Positions 8,260-18,274 of a stretch of 64,000 nt of DNA are shown here, one piece after another. The notes under the pieces were generated by a model. The model was not told where the DNA came from. It ran no database searches and saw only the letters and a program-made list of their open reading frames with translations. A program made the position numbers and the translations under genes. The stretch spans positions 1 to 64,000 of the forward strand of contig NZ_CP162143.1 in NCBI RefSeq assembly GCF_040833965.1, given 5' to 3'. Each line of letters opens with the position of its first letter. Position 1 is the first letter of the stretch. Origin of the DNA: Leptospira sp. WS39.C2 (GTDB lineage: Bacteria; Spirochaetota; Leptospiria; Leptospirales; Leptospiraceae).

Positions 8260-10567
8260 CGATAGGAAAGTGGATCGTAAATTTACTACCTTCTCCCATC
8301 GTACTTTCAACAAAGATTTCACCTGACATTTTTTCCACTAAAGATTTTACGATGGATAAACCAAGACCTGTCCCACCAATTTTTCTATTATCTGTGGAAG
8401 GGATTCTAAAAAAACGATCAAAGATTTGGTTTTTATAATTGGGATCGATCCCAATGCCAGTATCCTCAACAATGATTTCCATTTTTCCATTGGACTCACG
8501 TAATGAAATTCCAATTTTACCTTTGAATGTGTACTTTAATGCATTCACATAGAGGTTAGTAATGATTTGGGAAAATTCAAATTTGATCCCTCGAATGAGA
8601 AGTCCTTTTTTTAAAGAAAGTTCCCACTCGATAGGTTTTCCTTTTGCAAGGTGAGAGTTCATGTGTATAACATCTTCTATGACTGGGACAGGGTCGAAAA
8701 ATTCAATGACTTCTGCTTCTTTGTCTTTTTCGCGAGATGTTGTGAGTTTTAGTAGGTTTTCGATTAAAAAACTAAGCCTTTTTGCATTTTTATCAATTAC
8801 TTCTAACATATTGATATGTTCTTCGTTAAAAGGTAACGATGAATCTGATTTAAAAAATTCTAAATAACCTCGAATGTTTGTCATGGGGCTACGAAGTTCA
8901 TGGCTGACATTGGAAATAAATTCGTGTTGCAGGCGTTCTTGTTCTTTCCTTTCTGAATTTGGTCGGAATTGGACTTGGTATCTTTTTTTCGGAGATAGAA
9001 GAATTGATGTGAAGCTGATGTCTACTTCAAGCTTAGATCCATCTTTTGCTAATATTTCTACATCAGGTAGTGACAACATCGTGTCTGAGGACAAATCTGT
9101 TCCAAATCTTAGTTGGTTCGATACTTGGTTACCCAAAATAATATCTTCAATATTCATTTTAGTAATGTCACCTCTGGTATATCCAGTTAGAGATCTAAAT
9201 TGATTATTTGCTTCGAGTATACTACCTGTATCTGCATCGACGAGAGCAATTGCTTCTCTTGAAAATTCAAATAAATAACGATACTTTTCTTCTGAATATT
9301 GTAAATCGACAGCTGATCGGTCTAGTTTGATTTCTAAAATTGAAATTAAGTTTTCTAATTCGGTAATTTCTTCTCTTTGTAATTCAATCTTTGCATTAAA
9401 AGAATCTAACATTGAGTTTACTAAAACTTTAACTCTATTGTCTAGTTGTAATGTTTCGTCGGTATTGAGCCTCGAGTTATAATTTCCTTGAAGCATATCT
9501 AACACTAGTGAGTTTACATCAACGATTAAATGCCTTACAGCATTGAGTTTTCTATAATTGATTTGAGAGGGTGCATGCAATTTAACATTTAATGGTTCTT
9601 GAAAACTTGATAATTTTCTCACATCAAAAACTTTTTTTGGCTCTAGTGCAGATAAAATTTCATCAAAATCCAATGCAGATTGAACAGCTTCCGGTTGTAT
9701 TACTCGTCGAATCAATCGAAAATATACATCTTTAAGTAAAGGAAAAAGTGAGGATTCATCTCCGTGGTAAGAGAATACTCCCTTTTTGATCAATGGATGA
9801 TCTGTTAATAGGTTTTTTGTCTCCCCTACTCTTAAATGTGGATAAAAATGAGAAAGTTGTAAATCTTCCCATAAATTTCCATGATAATCCTTGTTGGAAT
9901 TCTGTAAAAAATCAATTGCCTTTTTGACTGCGAGTAAAACACCAGAAACTTCCCTACCAGTTTTTAGAATGGCATCGCCACTAAACGCAAGTAAGGTGGA
10001 TGGATATAAAATCTCTTTTTGTAAGATAGGAAGTTCTAATGTGTTTGCAAAGTCTTGAAAGTTTCGTAGAAACGGACTAGAAAAAGGATCTGATACAAGG
10101 CCCAGGCAGTTTGGTTTTAAAAACTCTTTTTCTTCTAAAAAACCAGGCGTATCTATATAACGAACTTTGACAGGATTTTTTGGAGCATAGTCTTCAAGAA
10201 ATTTTTCTGCAAATAATCTTTCTACAGAATTGATATGAGGTACAGGTAGAATATAAGCTTTATTTCTAGTAAGATCTTCAGGTTTGAATTGGAATCTGGA
10301 ATAAAAGGATAACGGTGAATGGTAAAGGTAAATTCCCTTATAAATTCGTTTGAGTTTTGATTTTTTTAAAAGACTTTCTTGGAGATAAGCGATGGTTGGG
10401 ACTTCTCCAGCTTCTACTCGACCGGCGTCTAATAATGGAAGGATTGCTTTGTGGTGAGTGTTGACGTGGAGTGTAACTTTAACTCCAAATTCTTCAAAGT
10501 AACCTTTTTTGTAGGCTACCACAACCGGTAACGAGCTTAGTCGACTTGTTATACAAATCTGGATCAC
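8243..10567 (-). CDS. Soluble sensor histidine kinase with substrate-binding-protein-like N-terminus and PAS domain
   Basis: Protein of 774 residues. Residues about 1-240 look like an NMT1/SsuA-type periplasmic binding protein (opening with ITSRLSSLPVVVAYKKGYFEEFGVKV), yet there is no signal peptide or membrane helix, so the domain should be cytoplasmic. A PAS domain (about 435-545) follows, then a HisKA dimerisation helix with SHELRSP (His near 555) and an HATPase_c domain with VEDTGIGID (D-box) and GGTGLGLSIV. It therefore probably senses a small ligand and autophosphorylates, but no response regulator is adjacent. The start is a GTG at 10567, two bases after a long inverted repeat and without a recognisable ribosome site. 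The family position of the kinase core is secure; the ligand is unknown. Confidence 0.85.
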   Translation of the reverse strand: MIQICITSRLSSLPVVVAYKKGYFEEFGVKVTLHVNTHHKAILPLLDAGRVEAGEVPTIAYLQESLLKKSKLKRIYKGIYLYHSPLSFYSRFQFKPEDLTRNKAYILPVPHINSVERLFAEKFLEDYAPKNPVKVRYIDTPGFLEEKEFLKPNCLGLVSDPFSSPFLRNFQDFANTLELPILQKEILYPSTLLAFSGDAILKTGREVSGVLLAVKKAIDFLQNSNKDYHGNLWEDLQLSHFYPHLRVGETKNLLTDHPLIKKGVFSYHGDESSLFPLLKDVYFRLIRRVIQPEAVQSALDFDEILSALEPKKVFDVRKLSSFQEPLNVKLHAPSQINYRKLNAVRHLIVDVNSLVLDMLQGNYNSRLNTDETLQLDNRVKVLVNSMLDSFNAKIELQREEITELENLISILEIKLDRSAVDLQYSEEKYRYLFEFSREAIALVDADTGSILEANNQFRSLTGYTRGDITKMNIEDIILGNQVSNQLRFGTDLSSDTMLSLPDVEILAKDGSKLEVDISFTSILLSPKKRYQVQFRPNSERKEQERLQHEFISNVSHELRSPMTNIRGYLEFFKSDSSLPFNEEHINMLEVIDKNAKRLSFLIENLLKLTTSREKDKEAEVIEFFDPVPVIEDVIHMNSHLAKGKPIEWELSLKKGLLIRGIKFEFSQIITNLYVNALKYTFKGKIGISLRESNGKMEIIVEDTGIGIDPNYKNQIFDRFFRIPSTDNRKIGGTGLGLSIVKSLVEKMSGEIFVESTMGEGSKFTIHFPIVNANV

Positions 10568-10568
10568 A

Positions 10569-10601
10569 TGGCAACAATTCCACTTATGGGAATCGTTGCC
10601 A
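10569..10601 (-). repeat. 13-bp stem hairpin between htpG and the histidine kinase gene
   Basis: TGGCAACAATTCC (10569-10581) pairs with GGAATCGTTGCCA (10589-10601) with one mismatch that is a G-U pair in RNA, around a 7-base loop. On the minus strand it follows the htpG stop and ends immediately before the GTG of the kinase gene. There is no U-run after the stem. It may cause termination or attenuation after htpG, or control translation of the kinase. Confidence 0.7.
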
Positions 10602-10624
10602 AATCATTATGATAGGAATTTACC

Positions 10625-12457
10625 TTACGAAGAAAAAATCTCCTGAAGGAATTCTGTAGTTCTTTTAGTATACTCCGAGACTTCTTTTTCGTCCATTACC
10701 TTGGCAGAAAGTAATGATAGATCGTATATGACTCTCGCTAGTTTTTTACCTTTATCTGGATTTATTCCCTCAAACGCTTGTAAGGCGGATTTCACAAGTG
10801 GCGATTTTGAGTTTACCATCAGGGTATGGGATCTTAACATAGATTTTGTATCTTCCCGATTGAACATAGAATTCATTTCAGTCATTCTACGCATAAATTC
10901 CGGTAATAAAATTACCCCTGGGACATCTACTGATTTTAATGCTTCTACTTTGACTTGAACGCCTTCTTTTGGGAGAGCTGATTCAAAGAGTTTGGAAATT
11001 CTGCTAACTTCCGTTTCGTTTGCTTCGTTTACTAAATCGTTTTTTGAGTCTTTATCCAATACTTGGTCTGCAATTTCAGAATCAACTCTTTGGAATTTCC
11101 AATCTGGATTTTTTGTTTCCAAATGTTGTATGAGATGAGAATCAATTTTGGAATCAACAAGTAGGGCTTCTAATCCTTGAGACTTAAGTAACTCCATATA
11201 AACAGATCCCATTTCTGTTTCATTTGCATAAAATATTTTGTTTTGGTTCTTCTCTTTATTTTTTTCCCAATATTCAGATACGGTAGAATAACCATTTTCA
11301 GAATTTTTAAAAATTAAATGGTCTTTCATGGCATCGTAAAATTTTTCGTCAGTTAGTGCGCCATATTTCACAAAAATGGCAATATCGTTCCAATTTTCTT
11401 CGTATTTATTTCGGTTTTTCTTAAAATCATCTATCAATCGGTCTGCAACCTTTTTGATGATATGATTAGAGATTTTTTTGACCAAGGGATCATTTTGTAA
11501 GTAGGAGCGAGAGACATTCAAAGGTAAGTCTGGAATGTCTATCGTTCCTTTTAAAATCGTTAGAAATTGAGGGATCAATTCGCTTGCATTGTCACTTACG
11601 AAAACATGGTTACAAAAAAGTTTAATCCCGTTCTTTGAGGCTTCAAGTTCATGTGTAAGTTTGGGAAAATAAAGAATTCCCTGCAAACGAAATGGATAAT
11701 CTACATTTAGATGGATGTGAAATAATGATTCACCAGAGAACGGAAATAGATAAGAATAAAAATCTGCATATTCTTCTTGCGAAATTTTGGATGGTTCACC
11801 TGACCAAAGTGGTTTTTCTCTGTTTGCCTTTTCTCCTTGAACGAAAATGGAAACAGGTAGAAAATCACAATATTTTTTGATTAGCTCTTTTAGTTTCCAT
11901 TTATCAAGGTATTCGCCTGATTCATTGTCTAAATATAGGGAAATTTTAGTCCCTCTTGTGATTTTATCAATGGGTGTGATAGAAAATTCTGTTCCCGATT
12001 CACTTGACCACATAACTGCTGCTTGGTCAGACTTATATGACTTAGTTTCAATAGTGACTTGTTTTGAAACCATAAAACTTGAGTAAAAACCTAGTCCAAA
12101 ATGACCTATGATCTCTGCTTTGTTTTCAGCGTTTTGGTATTGTTTTGCAAAGTCTGTCGCGCCGGAAAATGCAATTTGATTGATGTATTTTTTAACTTCA
12201 TCAATTGTCATTCCAATTCCATTGTCTTCTATTGTTAAAATACGGTTATCAACATCAAAATCTAAGTTGATTTTGTAATCATCGCCGCCTTCGAATGATT
12301 CGCTCAAAGCTATTTTTTTCAGTTTGGTGATAGCATCACTTGCATTCGATACAAGTTCTCTAAGGAAGATATCCTTCTCCGAATAGAGCCATTTTTTAAT
12401 GATAGGGAAAATATTTTCTGTTTCGACACTTATTTTGCCTTTTTCTTCAGCTGACAT
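10625..12457 (-). CDS. htpG: Hsp90-family chaperone HtpG
   Basis: Bacterial Hsp90 of 610 residues, an ATP-dependent dimeric chaperone in the cytoplasm. The N-terminal GHKL ATPase domain shows the expected [11 protein letters not shown] helix, the DNGIGM motif (about 85-90) and GHFGLGFYS around residue 120. A middle domain with a conserved RGTKISLYL strand and a C-terminal dimerisation domain complete the normal length. It starts three bases after the batD stop, so it is the last gene of the Bat operon and not an isolated heat-shock gene. A hairpin lies just downstream. Confidence 0.97.
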   Translation of the reverse strand: MSAEEKGKISVETENIFPIIKKWLYSEKDIFLRELVSNASDAITKLKKIALSESFEGGDDYKINLDFDVDNRILTIEDNGIGMTIDEVKKYINQIAFSGATDFAKQYQNAENKAEIIGHFGLGFYSSFMVSKQVTIETKSYKSDQAAVMWSSESGTEFSITPIDKITRGTKISLYLDNESGEYLDKWKLKELIKKYCDFLPVSIFVQGEKANREKPLWSGEPSKISQEEYADFYSYLFPFSGESLFHIHLNVDYPFRLQGILYFPKLTHELEASKNGIKLFCNHVFVSDNASELIPQFLTILKGTIDIPDLPLNVSRSYLQNDPLVKKISNHIIKKVADRLIDDFKKNRNKYEENWNDIAIFVKYGALTDEKFYDAMKDHLIFKNSENGYSTVSEYWEKNKEKNQNKIFYANETEMGSVYMELLKSQGLEALLVDSKIDSHLIQHLETKNPDWKFQRVDSEIADQVLDKDSKNDLVNEANETEVSRISKLFESALPKEGVQVKVEALKSVDVPGVILLPEFMRRMTEMNSMFNREDTKSMLRSHTLMVNSKSPLVKSALQAFEGINPDKGKKLARVIYDLSLLSAKVMDEKEVSEYTKRTTEFLQEIFSS

Positions 12458-12460
12458 TTG

Positions 12461-14035
12461 TTACTCCTTGATTTTTAATTGTTTTATTATTTTTAATACT
12501 TTCGTTTTGTCTTTTTTGGATAAACTTTTATAAAATCCAATATAATCTTTGGTATCGGTATTTAGTAAATTTGTAAGCCAGGTGGATTCGTTAGAAGAGA
12601 TGCCCTTTTTTTCTAAGAATTCATTTAGAAAAAAGTTCTTTTTTTTTCCAAAACTTTCTATCATACGAACAAATGATTGTGTCTCCGAAACCAGTTTGTA
12701 TTTTTTAATTCCTAGATAACAAAATACTCCTAAAACTGCAAGTAAAACTAAATAGAAAATTGGGAGTTGTAAGCTGGTATTCTGTCTTTTGGAAATAGGT
12801 TCTGCACTTGATTTTCTCTTAGGCAAAATTTGAAAATCGGGTAGAGCCACAGAAACGGTATTGTATTTTTTTTCAGTTAAAGAGAAAAAACTAAATTTAA
12901 AAGGTTCAATCATTTCTTTTTCTAATTTAGAAACTTGGTACCCGTACAAAAATTTTACCTTTGAATAAAATCCATATTCACCAGATGGAAGTTGTTGGAA
13001 ATTTTTAGTCTTTGATTGGGATATGAATTTAATATTTGGATTCAAAATTTCAATTGGGTAAATTCCTTCATGACCACCCTCCCCTTCTATCACAATTTCA
13101 AAATAAGCTGTTTCTCCAATATGTACTTGTTTAGGGGGATTGCTGATATAAATTTTGAAATTTCCAATAGCACCTTTAAAGTGGGAAGGAGCATTATTGG
13201 GTAAATCTAAGACAATTACCTTCGATGGTTTTGTTTCTATCGTTTCTTGTAATGAGTTAAACCTTAAACTATCACCGGTTATGAATTTTGTTTTCCCGAG
13301 TAAGAATGTCCCAGATTTAAGGGCTGTGAGGCCATAAATTTCTTTTGCAAAAACTAATGTTTTTTTAGGTACATTATTTTTTATTACCTCTCTTTCGATT
13401 TGGACTGTTACTTGTCTCAATGTTTCCGAGAGAAAGAAAGGAAACGAAATAGATTGATTTGGGTCTCTTTCTAAAAACGGCTGTCGGTAATGGTTATAAT
13501 ACAATACAAAATACCCTACGATTGGTTCTCCCTTATAAAAAATAGATTTGTTTGTGTGAAAAGATACTTCTGGGTTTTCTTCTGAAATTGAATCTTCGAA
13601 ATCAAAGGGAAACGATTTTAAAAATCCATTTTGTGAATTTTTGGTTTTTTTGCTTACTTTAAACGATATTGGAGGTGAAGTGTATTTTTTTTTGTCATAT
13701 TCAACTGTAATTTCTGGTAAATAAAAATTCCCTTCTCTTTCAGTATCAACATAAAAATTAATGATTTGTGATTTAGAAACTTTGAAATTTATGATTTGAG
13801 TTTCGGTTCCACTCCCCACATAACGAACTCGTACGCCATTTTGGTTTACATTTGTTTTTAATGTACGGAAGGTTTTGTCGCCGTAAGCTTTCACTTCTAA
13901 TTTTGCGATTTCACCAAGTGAAAATTCATTTGGGTGGAAAAAGAATTCCACCTCTGTTGATTGTAATTGGGTAGTGAAAGATAGAAAAAGGAAAAAGTTG
14001 ATAAAAAGGAGGTTACCAAAATTTTTCGTTATCAT
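12461..14035 (-). CDS. batD: BatD-like aerotolerance protein
   Basis: Protein of 524 residues with an N-terminal signal peptide (residues about 1-26), a long extracytoplasmic beta-sandwich-rich region, one transmembrane helix near residues 420-440 (LPIFYLVLLAVLGVFCYLGI) and a cytoplasmic tail of about 80 residues. This is the layout of BatD of the Bacteroides aerotolerance (Bat) system. It follows batA and batBC, overlapping the latter by 23 bases, and has a good GGAGG ribosome site. The biochemical role of Bat proteins is unsettled; they are thought to act in the envelope, with the MoxR ATPase upstream. Confidence 0.85.
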   Translation of the reverse strand: MITKNFGNLLFINFFLFLSFTTQLQSTEVEFFFHPNEFSLGEIAKLEVKAYGDKTFRTLKTNVNQNGVRVRYVGSGTETQIINFKVSKSQIINFYVDTEREGNFYLPEITVEYDKKKYTSPPISFKVSKKTKNSQNGFLKSFPFDFEDSISEENPEVSFHTNKSIFYKGEPIVGYFVLYYNHYRQPFLERDPNQSISFPFFLSETLRQVTVQIEREVIKNNVPKKTLVFAKEIYGLTALKSGTFLLGKTKFITGDSLRFNSLQETIETKPSKVIVLDLPNNAPSHFKGAIGNFKIYISNPPKQVHIGETAYFEIVIEGEGGHEGIYPIEILNPNIKFISQSKTKNFQQLPSGEYGFYSKVKFLYGYQVSKLEKEMIEPFKFSFFSLTEKKYNTVSVALPDFQILPKRKSSAEPISKRQNTSLQLPIFYLVLLAVLGVFCYLGIKKYKLVSETQSFVRMIESFGKKKNFFLNEFLEKKGISSNESTWLTNLLNTDTKDYIGFYKSLSKKDKTKVLKIIKQLKIKE

Positions 14036-15662
14036 TAGAACCTCCTTTTTTGTTTTTTAGAATGGAATCATGTGAAAAAGGATCAAAAATCCTGTCCATG
14101 TCAGACTGGTTCTGTTTCGAGTTTTGTTTTTCCTTTTTTTCGTTTTTGGAATTTTCTGAGTTTGGTGGTTGGGTTTTGCCTTGTCCTTGGTTTTGTGATG
14201 GATTTTGGTTTGATTGATTTCTTTTTGTTAGATGTTCAATATTCTTTTTGGCAGCCAATTGGTTTGGATTGTGCTTAAGGCTTTCGATATAAGAATTCAG
14301 TGCATTCTCTGTTTGGCCCATTTTTGAATAGATATTCCCAAGTGTTAAACTTGCTTTTGATTTTAAATCTGCATTCGATTTAGGATGTGAAAGTATTTTT
14401 TCGGATAATTCTTTCGATTCTTTGAATTTTCCAAGTTGATAAGCATTAGCTGATTCATTAAACAACAACCTTGGGTCGTCTTGGATGTGCTGTTTTGCTT
14501 CCGAAAATTCTTTTTGGCTTTCAATATATTTTTTTTCTTGGTAGGCTTTTATACCTCTTTCGATTGCATTCCCACCTGGATCAAGTTCCCAGGCTTGTAA
14601 TTGACCTTGGTTGGCAAATAAAACAATACAAACCAATAAATATTTTAATGGAGATTTTTTTTGTATCAGAATGGATATAATTCTTTCGATGAAAAAAAAT
14701 AAAAGAGCTAATAGGAGATATGGGTGTGCTCCATCTTCATTTTTGAATTTTTCAAACCGTTGGATTTTGTTTTTTTTCATGGTTTTGATTTTTTCAATTA
14801 ATTGGTAAGCACCGTCTGTATAAAAGGATACATTATAAAACTCTCCATTGTATTTTTCAGCGATTGATTCCAAAAGTGTAAGATTCAATTTAGATTGTAT
14901 AACATTGTCGTTGTAAGGAGAATCTACTAAGTTTGAATCATACGTCACAAATCCACCATTTCCTGTACTTGGATCTCTGAATTCTATGGGACCACCTTCT
15001 TCAGTACCAATTCCCCAAACAATCACCTCACCTTCTAAATTAGGCAACGTTTGGTTTTCATGGTCTTCTCCATCAGATACAATGACAGTAATCGTGGATT
15101 GTATCCCTTTGTTTTTTTTACGAACCTTCTCCACTCTTTCTAGCGCTACCGCTAAGTTGGTTCCTTTTGAACCTACCATTTCGACACCTAAAGATTGTAT
15201 GTAATCGGAGACTGCGGAAAGGTCGGATGTCATAGGACAGAAGGAGAAGGATTGTCCAGCAAAAACAATGATTCCGACTCGATTGCCTTTTAAGTCAGGA
15301 ATTAATCTCATTGTTAAATCTTGAAATCGTTTGAGTCGAGTAGGTCTTACATCAATGGAATTCATTGACAGGCTTACATCAACCACAAAAAGAATATCAG
15401 TGGATTCGAATTCTTTTGTTGTTTCGACATCTATTGATTTAACTTTATATAGGGAAAGGATACTAAAAATCAAAACGATGAATAGTGATATATATTTAAT
15501 GGAAAGTAATATTTGATTGGATGTAAAGATACGTTCTTGAAACTCATTTTTTTCTTTTTTTAATTGAATCGCTTTAAAATTTACGAACGACTTTATACTA
15601 AAAACAAGGATGGTTATGAAAACAACAATTGTTCCAAATGAATTTATTGTATTAATATCCAT
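14013..15662 (-). CDS. batB: BatB-BatC fusion: membrane VWA protein with C-terminal TPR domain
   Basis: Protein of 549 residues. Transmembrane helices near the N-terminus (about 8-26 and 55-75) precede a von Willebrand factor A domain whose metal site is visible as DVSLSMNS (about residue 94) and ends with SDGED. Another membrane segment lies near residue 320-345. The remaining residues form TPR helices (ARLLFNESANAYQLGKFKES and NIYSKMGQTENALNSYIES) and an Asn/Gln/Lys-rich tail, which corresponds to a separate BatC in many other bacteria. The start codon overlaps the batA stop by one base (TAATG). The batB-batC fusion is known in Leptospira biflexa. Confidence 0.9.
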   Translation of the reverse strand: MDINTINSFGTIVVFITILVFSIKSFVNFKAIQLKKEKNEFQERIFTSNQILLSIKYISLFIVLIFSILSLYKVKSIDVETTKEFESTDILFVVDVSLSMNSIDVRPTRLKRFQDLTMRLIPDLKGNRVGIIVFAGQSFSFCPMTSDLSAVSDYIQSLGVEMVGSKGTNLAVALERVEKVRKKNKGIQSTITVIVSDGEDHENQTLPNLEGEVIVWGIGTEEGGPIEFRDPSTGNGGFVTYDSNLVDSPYNDNVIQSKLNLTLLESIAEKYNGEFYNVSFYTDGAYQLIEKIKTMKKNKIQRFEKFKNEDGAHPYLLLALLFFFIERIISILIQKKSPLKYLLVCIVLFANQGQLQAWELDPGGNAIERGIKAYQEKKYIESQKEFSEAKQHIQDDPRLLFNESANAYQLGKFKESKELSEKILSHPKSNADLKSKASLTLGNIYSKMGQTENALNSYIESLKHNPNQLAAKKNIEHLTKRNQSNQNPSQNQGQGKTQPPNSENSKNEKKEKQNSKQNQSDMDRIFDPFSHDSILKNKKGGSNDNEKFW

Positions 15663-16615
15663 TAGATTTTCTCTTTTAAAGGATATACCTTTAGTGTTAA
15701 GTTTAAAAACAGAAATAAGAAGACGAAGTATAAATAGGTTGGGAATTTTGTTTCTTGGATTTCTAAAGGTTTGGATGGAAGTTCAGTAACTTCTAGGCGA
15801 TTAATTTCATTTAATACATCACTTAACACCTCAGGAGATTCTGCTCTGAAAAACTTTCCGTTTGTGTCGGCAGAAATTTTTTGTAGGGATTCATAATTGA
15901 CTTCATATTGACCTTCTTCTTTCCCAATCCCAATACAATACACTTTTACCCCTAACGTTTTTGTTGTATATGCGGCGGTATCTGGATCCAGTTTCCCTGT
16001 ATTGGAAACTCCATCGGTTAATAGTATGATCAATTTTGACTTGGCTTCTGAATTTTTCAATCGGTATGTAGATAAAACTAAGGCATCGCCAATTGCAGTT
16101 CCTTGTTCTTCAATATCTTCGCTAGAAGTATCCGTAATCAATTCATCTAAGGCAAATCTATCACTTGATAAAGGTGATTGTAAATATGCAGCGCCAGCAA
16201 AAACAACTATTCCAATTCGATCGTAGATTCTTTTTTTGATGAATTCTCTCAGTAATTCTTTTGATACTGATAGCCTATTTTTAGGAAGAAAATCATAAGA
16301 ATTTACCATGGAGCCAGATATATCTAAAGCAATCATGATATCAATTCCATTTGTGCTATCAGGTGTTAGATTGTATTTTGACCCGGGACCTGCAGAAGCA
16401 ATAGTAATTAAAATTAAAGATAAATATACAAAAAGTTCCGAAACAAGATATGAGTATATCCGTAGTTTGTTCCAAAAAGTTATTTTTTGTTTTTCAAATC
16501 TATCTGATTTAATAAAGAATATTGGACCAAAAGGATTTGTTTTCCATTGATAAAAGAATAAAATTAAGATTGGGAAAATTAAAAATAATAGGGATGGCCT
16601 TTGGAAATAATCCAT
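15662..16615 (-). CDS. batA: BatA membrane VWA protein
   Basis: Protein of 317 residues with an N-terminal membrane helix, a second helix near 55-75, a VWA domain (about 85-270) and a final helix near 295-313. The MIDAS motif DISGSMV lies near residue 95 and LTDGVSNTG near residue 200, so the metal site appears intact. The gene sits between the 281-residue membrane protein gene and batBC, with 1-2 base spacing at both ends. It is expected to sit in the inner membrane with its VWA domain facing BatB and the MoxR/DUF58 partners. Confidence 0.9.
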   Translation of the reverse strand: MDYFQRPSLLFLIFPILILFFYQWKTNPFGPIFFIKSDRFEKQKITFWNKLRIYSYLVSELFVYLSLILITIASAGPGSKYNLTPDSTNGIDIMIALDISGSMVNSYDFLPKNRLSVSKELLREFIKKRIYDRIGIVVFAGAAYLQSPLSSDRFALDELITDTSSEDIEEQGTAIGDALVLSTYRLKNSEAKSKLIILLTDGVSNTGKLDPDTAAYTTKTLGVKVYCIGIGKEEGQYEVNYESLQKISADTNGKFFRAESPEVLSDVLNEINRLEVTELPSKPLEIQETKFPTYLYFVFLFLFLNLTLKVYPLKEKI

Positions 16616-16616
16616 G

Positions 16617-17462
16617 TTAGATTATAAAATCCTTTTTGATTTGGGTCCAGATTTTATCAGCATCTGCTTTTGATACGGTTTGTTGGTTTTGATTGTATTT
16701 GAGGTCACGAAAATAGAGTCGCAACTGGCGGATTGACGAATCAGGTATATGTGTTTTATCATGTAGAATTGTTAGAAATTCAGTGTCAGTACATCCTAGA
16801 AGATTTTCTTGGAATTTCTCAGAGAATACTTCTTTAAGATATTCACTAATCTTAAATGTAAGTTCTTTTTCTGTGATTGTCTCGGATTGAAGATACTGCT
16901 CTAATTGGTAAAGTCTTTTCGCCGATTCTAAAAGTTTGGGATTTTTTTCCCAAACTGCATCTACAATTTTTGGTTTCGATTTCCAATATAAATAGAGTGC
17001 GTACAGCAAGTATACATTAACCAAAGTAAAGGCAATTAAGCCTATGAGTCTAAGGGCAAATGGCCCTGAAAACAGTATGGGTGGGTTTATATCTTCAATT
17101 TCTGTTTCTTGCCCAGAGAGTTGGCTTTTTACGTTTATTTTAAATTTTGAATTGGTTTCAATGCCATTTTCTTTCCAGGAAACGGGTAGATAAAAATCAC
17201 CTGCGACAAAAAATAAAATCAATGCGATTGTTTTGTTTTTGTCTTTTGAAATAGTTTGGATTTCATAAGTTGGCCGGGAATTGTCTTCGTAAAATCTCCC
17301 CTCTTCTAAGATAACATCGGTTATTTCTCCTTCTTGCCATTCGATTGAATATTGAATTGAATCACCTACGTATATTTCTCCTTCCGTTATTTTTTCAATT
17401 GGAGTCGAAAGGAGTGGTAAAGATATTCCAAAGAATAAAATAATAGAATATAATTTATCCAT
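16617..17462 (-). CDS. Bat-operon membrane protein of unknown function
   Basis: Protein of 281 residues with a signal peptide (about 1-20), an exported beta-rich region of about 120 residues, one membrane helix near residues 140-165 and a cytoplasmic helical domain. The layout resembles a short BatD paralogue, and small proteins of this type sit between DUF58 and batA genes in other Bat operons. I do not recognise a named domain. The first eight bases overlap the DUF58 gene end (ATGGATAA). By position it probably belongs to the Bat membrane assembly. Confidence 0.7.
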   Translation of the reverse strand: MDKLYSIILFFGISLPLLSTPIEKITEGEIYVGDSIQYSIEWQEGEITDVILEEGRFYEDNSRPTYEIQTISKDKNKTIALILFFVAGDFYLPVSWKENGIETNSKFKINVKSQLSGQETEIEDINPPILFSGPFALRLIGLIAFTLVNVYLLYALYLYWKSKPKIVDAVWEKNPKLLESAKRLYQLEQYLQSETITEKELTFKISEYLKEVFSEKFQENLLGCTDTEFLTILHDKTHIPDSSIRQLRLYFRDLKYNQNQQTVSKADADKIWTQIKKDFII

Positions 17463-18273
17463 GATAATTTACTTTAAAAAACGGTAAAATTTGATTTCGT
17501 AGTTTCTGATTTGGATCTATTTTGATATATTTGTTTCCAAAATGGAGTTTCACTGCAGATAAATCTTTTTTGTATAATAAATTAGGTTTTCTAATTTCTG
17601 TTATTTCTTGAGAGATAGGTAAAAAAGATTTTAACCAAAATGGAAAATTGATTTCATCAATTGGATCTGATATCCAAATTCCGAATTCGTCCCAAACTTT
17701 TGGAAGTGAAGAGGATTCTTTCCATTCTCCAAGGTTATTGAAGTCACTCAGCCAATAAGTAACTGCATACTTGGGATGAATTTTAAATACATATTGGTAT
17801 GCATCGGAATAATTGGTGAGTGTTCCGGGTGTTTGTCTAATTACTGATTCGAAATAGGTAAAAACTTCGGTTTCTGTTTTTAGCCATTTTTTGGATGAAA
17901 AGTTTTGATCGGAAAAACTTAATATGAAAATACGATTCCCATTTTTGATATGAAATAATGCTAAAAATAAAGCGAGTTGAAAAGATGTTGTGGCCTTATT
18001 CCCTTCCATTGATAAACTTATATCTAAAAAAATAATAATTGTAGCATCTTTTTCTTCATAAAATTCTTTTGTATGCAATTCTCCAGTGCGAGAAGTCACG
18101 TTCCAATCAATATAACGAATATCATCTCCGTATTGGTAGTTTCTTACTTCTTTAAAATCAAGCCCTCTTCCTCGTTCTGTTGAGAATAATAGGCCACGTC
18201 TGTTGGAAATAAATTTCTTTTTTGATTCCCACTTTAAAACTTGCAGTAACCTTTTTAACTCAGGGTCCAGCAT
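17455..18273 (-). CDS. DUF58 protein
   Basis: DUF58 family protein, 272 residues. The hallmark segment YQYGDDIRYIDWNVTSRTGELHTKEF-like stretch lies around residues 47-72, followed by a VWA-like fold that begins IIFLDISLSM near residue 84. Unlike most DUF58 proteins it has no membrane helix and is expected to be cytoplasmic. DUF58 proteins are regular partners of MoxR ATPases, and the MoxR gene lies one base upstream. The preserved DISLS motif suggests a functional metal-binding site. Confidence 0.88.
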   Translation of the reverse strand: MLDPELKRLLQVLKWESKKKFISNRRGLLFSTERGRGLDFKEVRNYQYGDDIRYIDWNVTSRTGELHTKEFYEEKDATIIIFLDISLSMEGNKATTSFQLALFLALFHIKNGNRIFILSFSDQNFSSKKWLKTETEVFTYFESVIRQTPGTLTNYSDAYQYVFKIHPKYAVTYWLSDFNNLGEWKESSSLPKVWDEFGIWISDPIDEINFPFWLKSFLPISQEITEIRKPNLLYKKDLSAVKLHFGNKYIKIDPNQKLRNQILPFFKVNYHG

Positions 18274-18274
18274 C

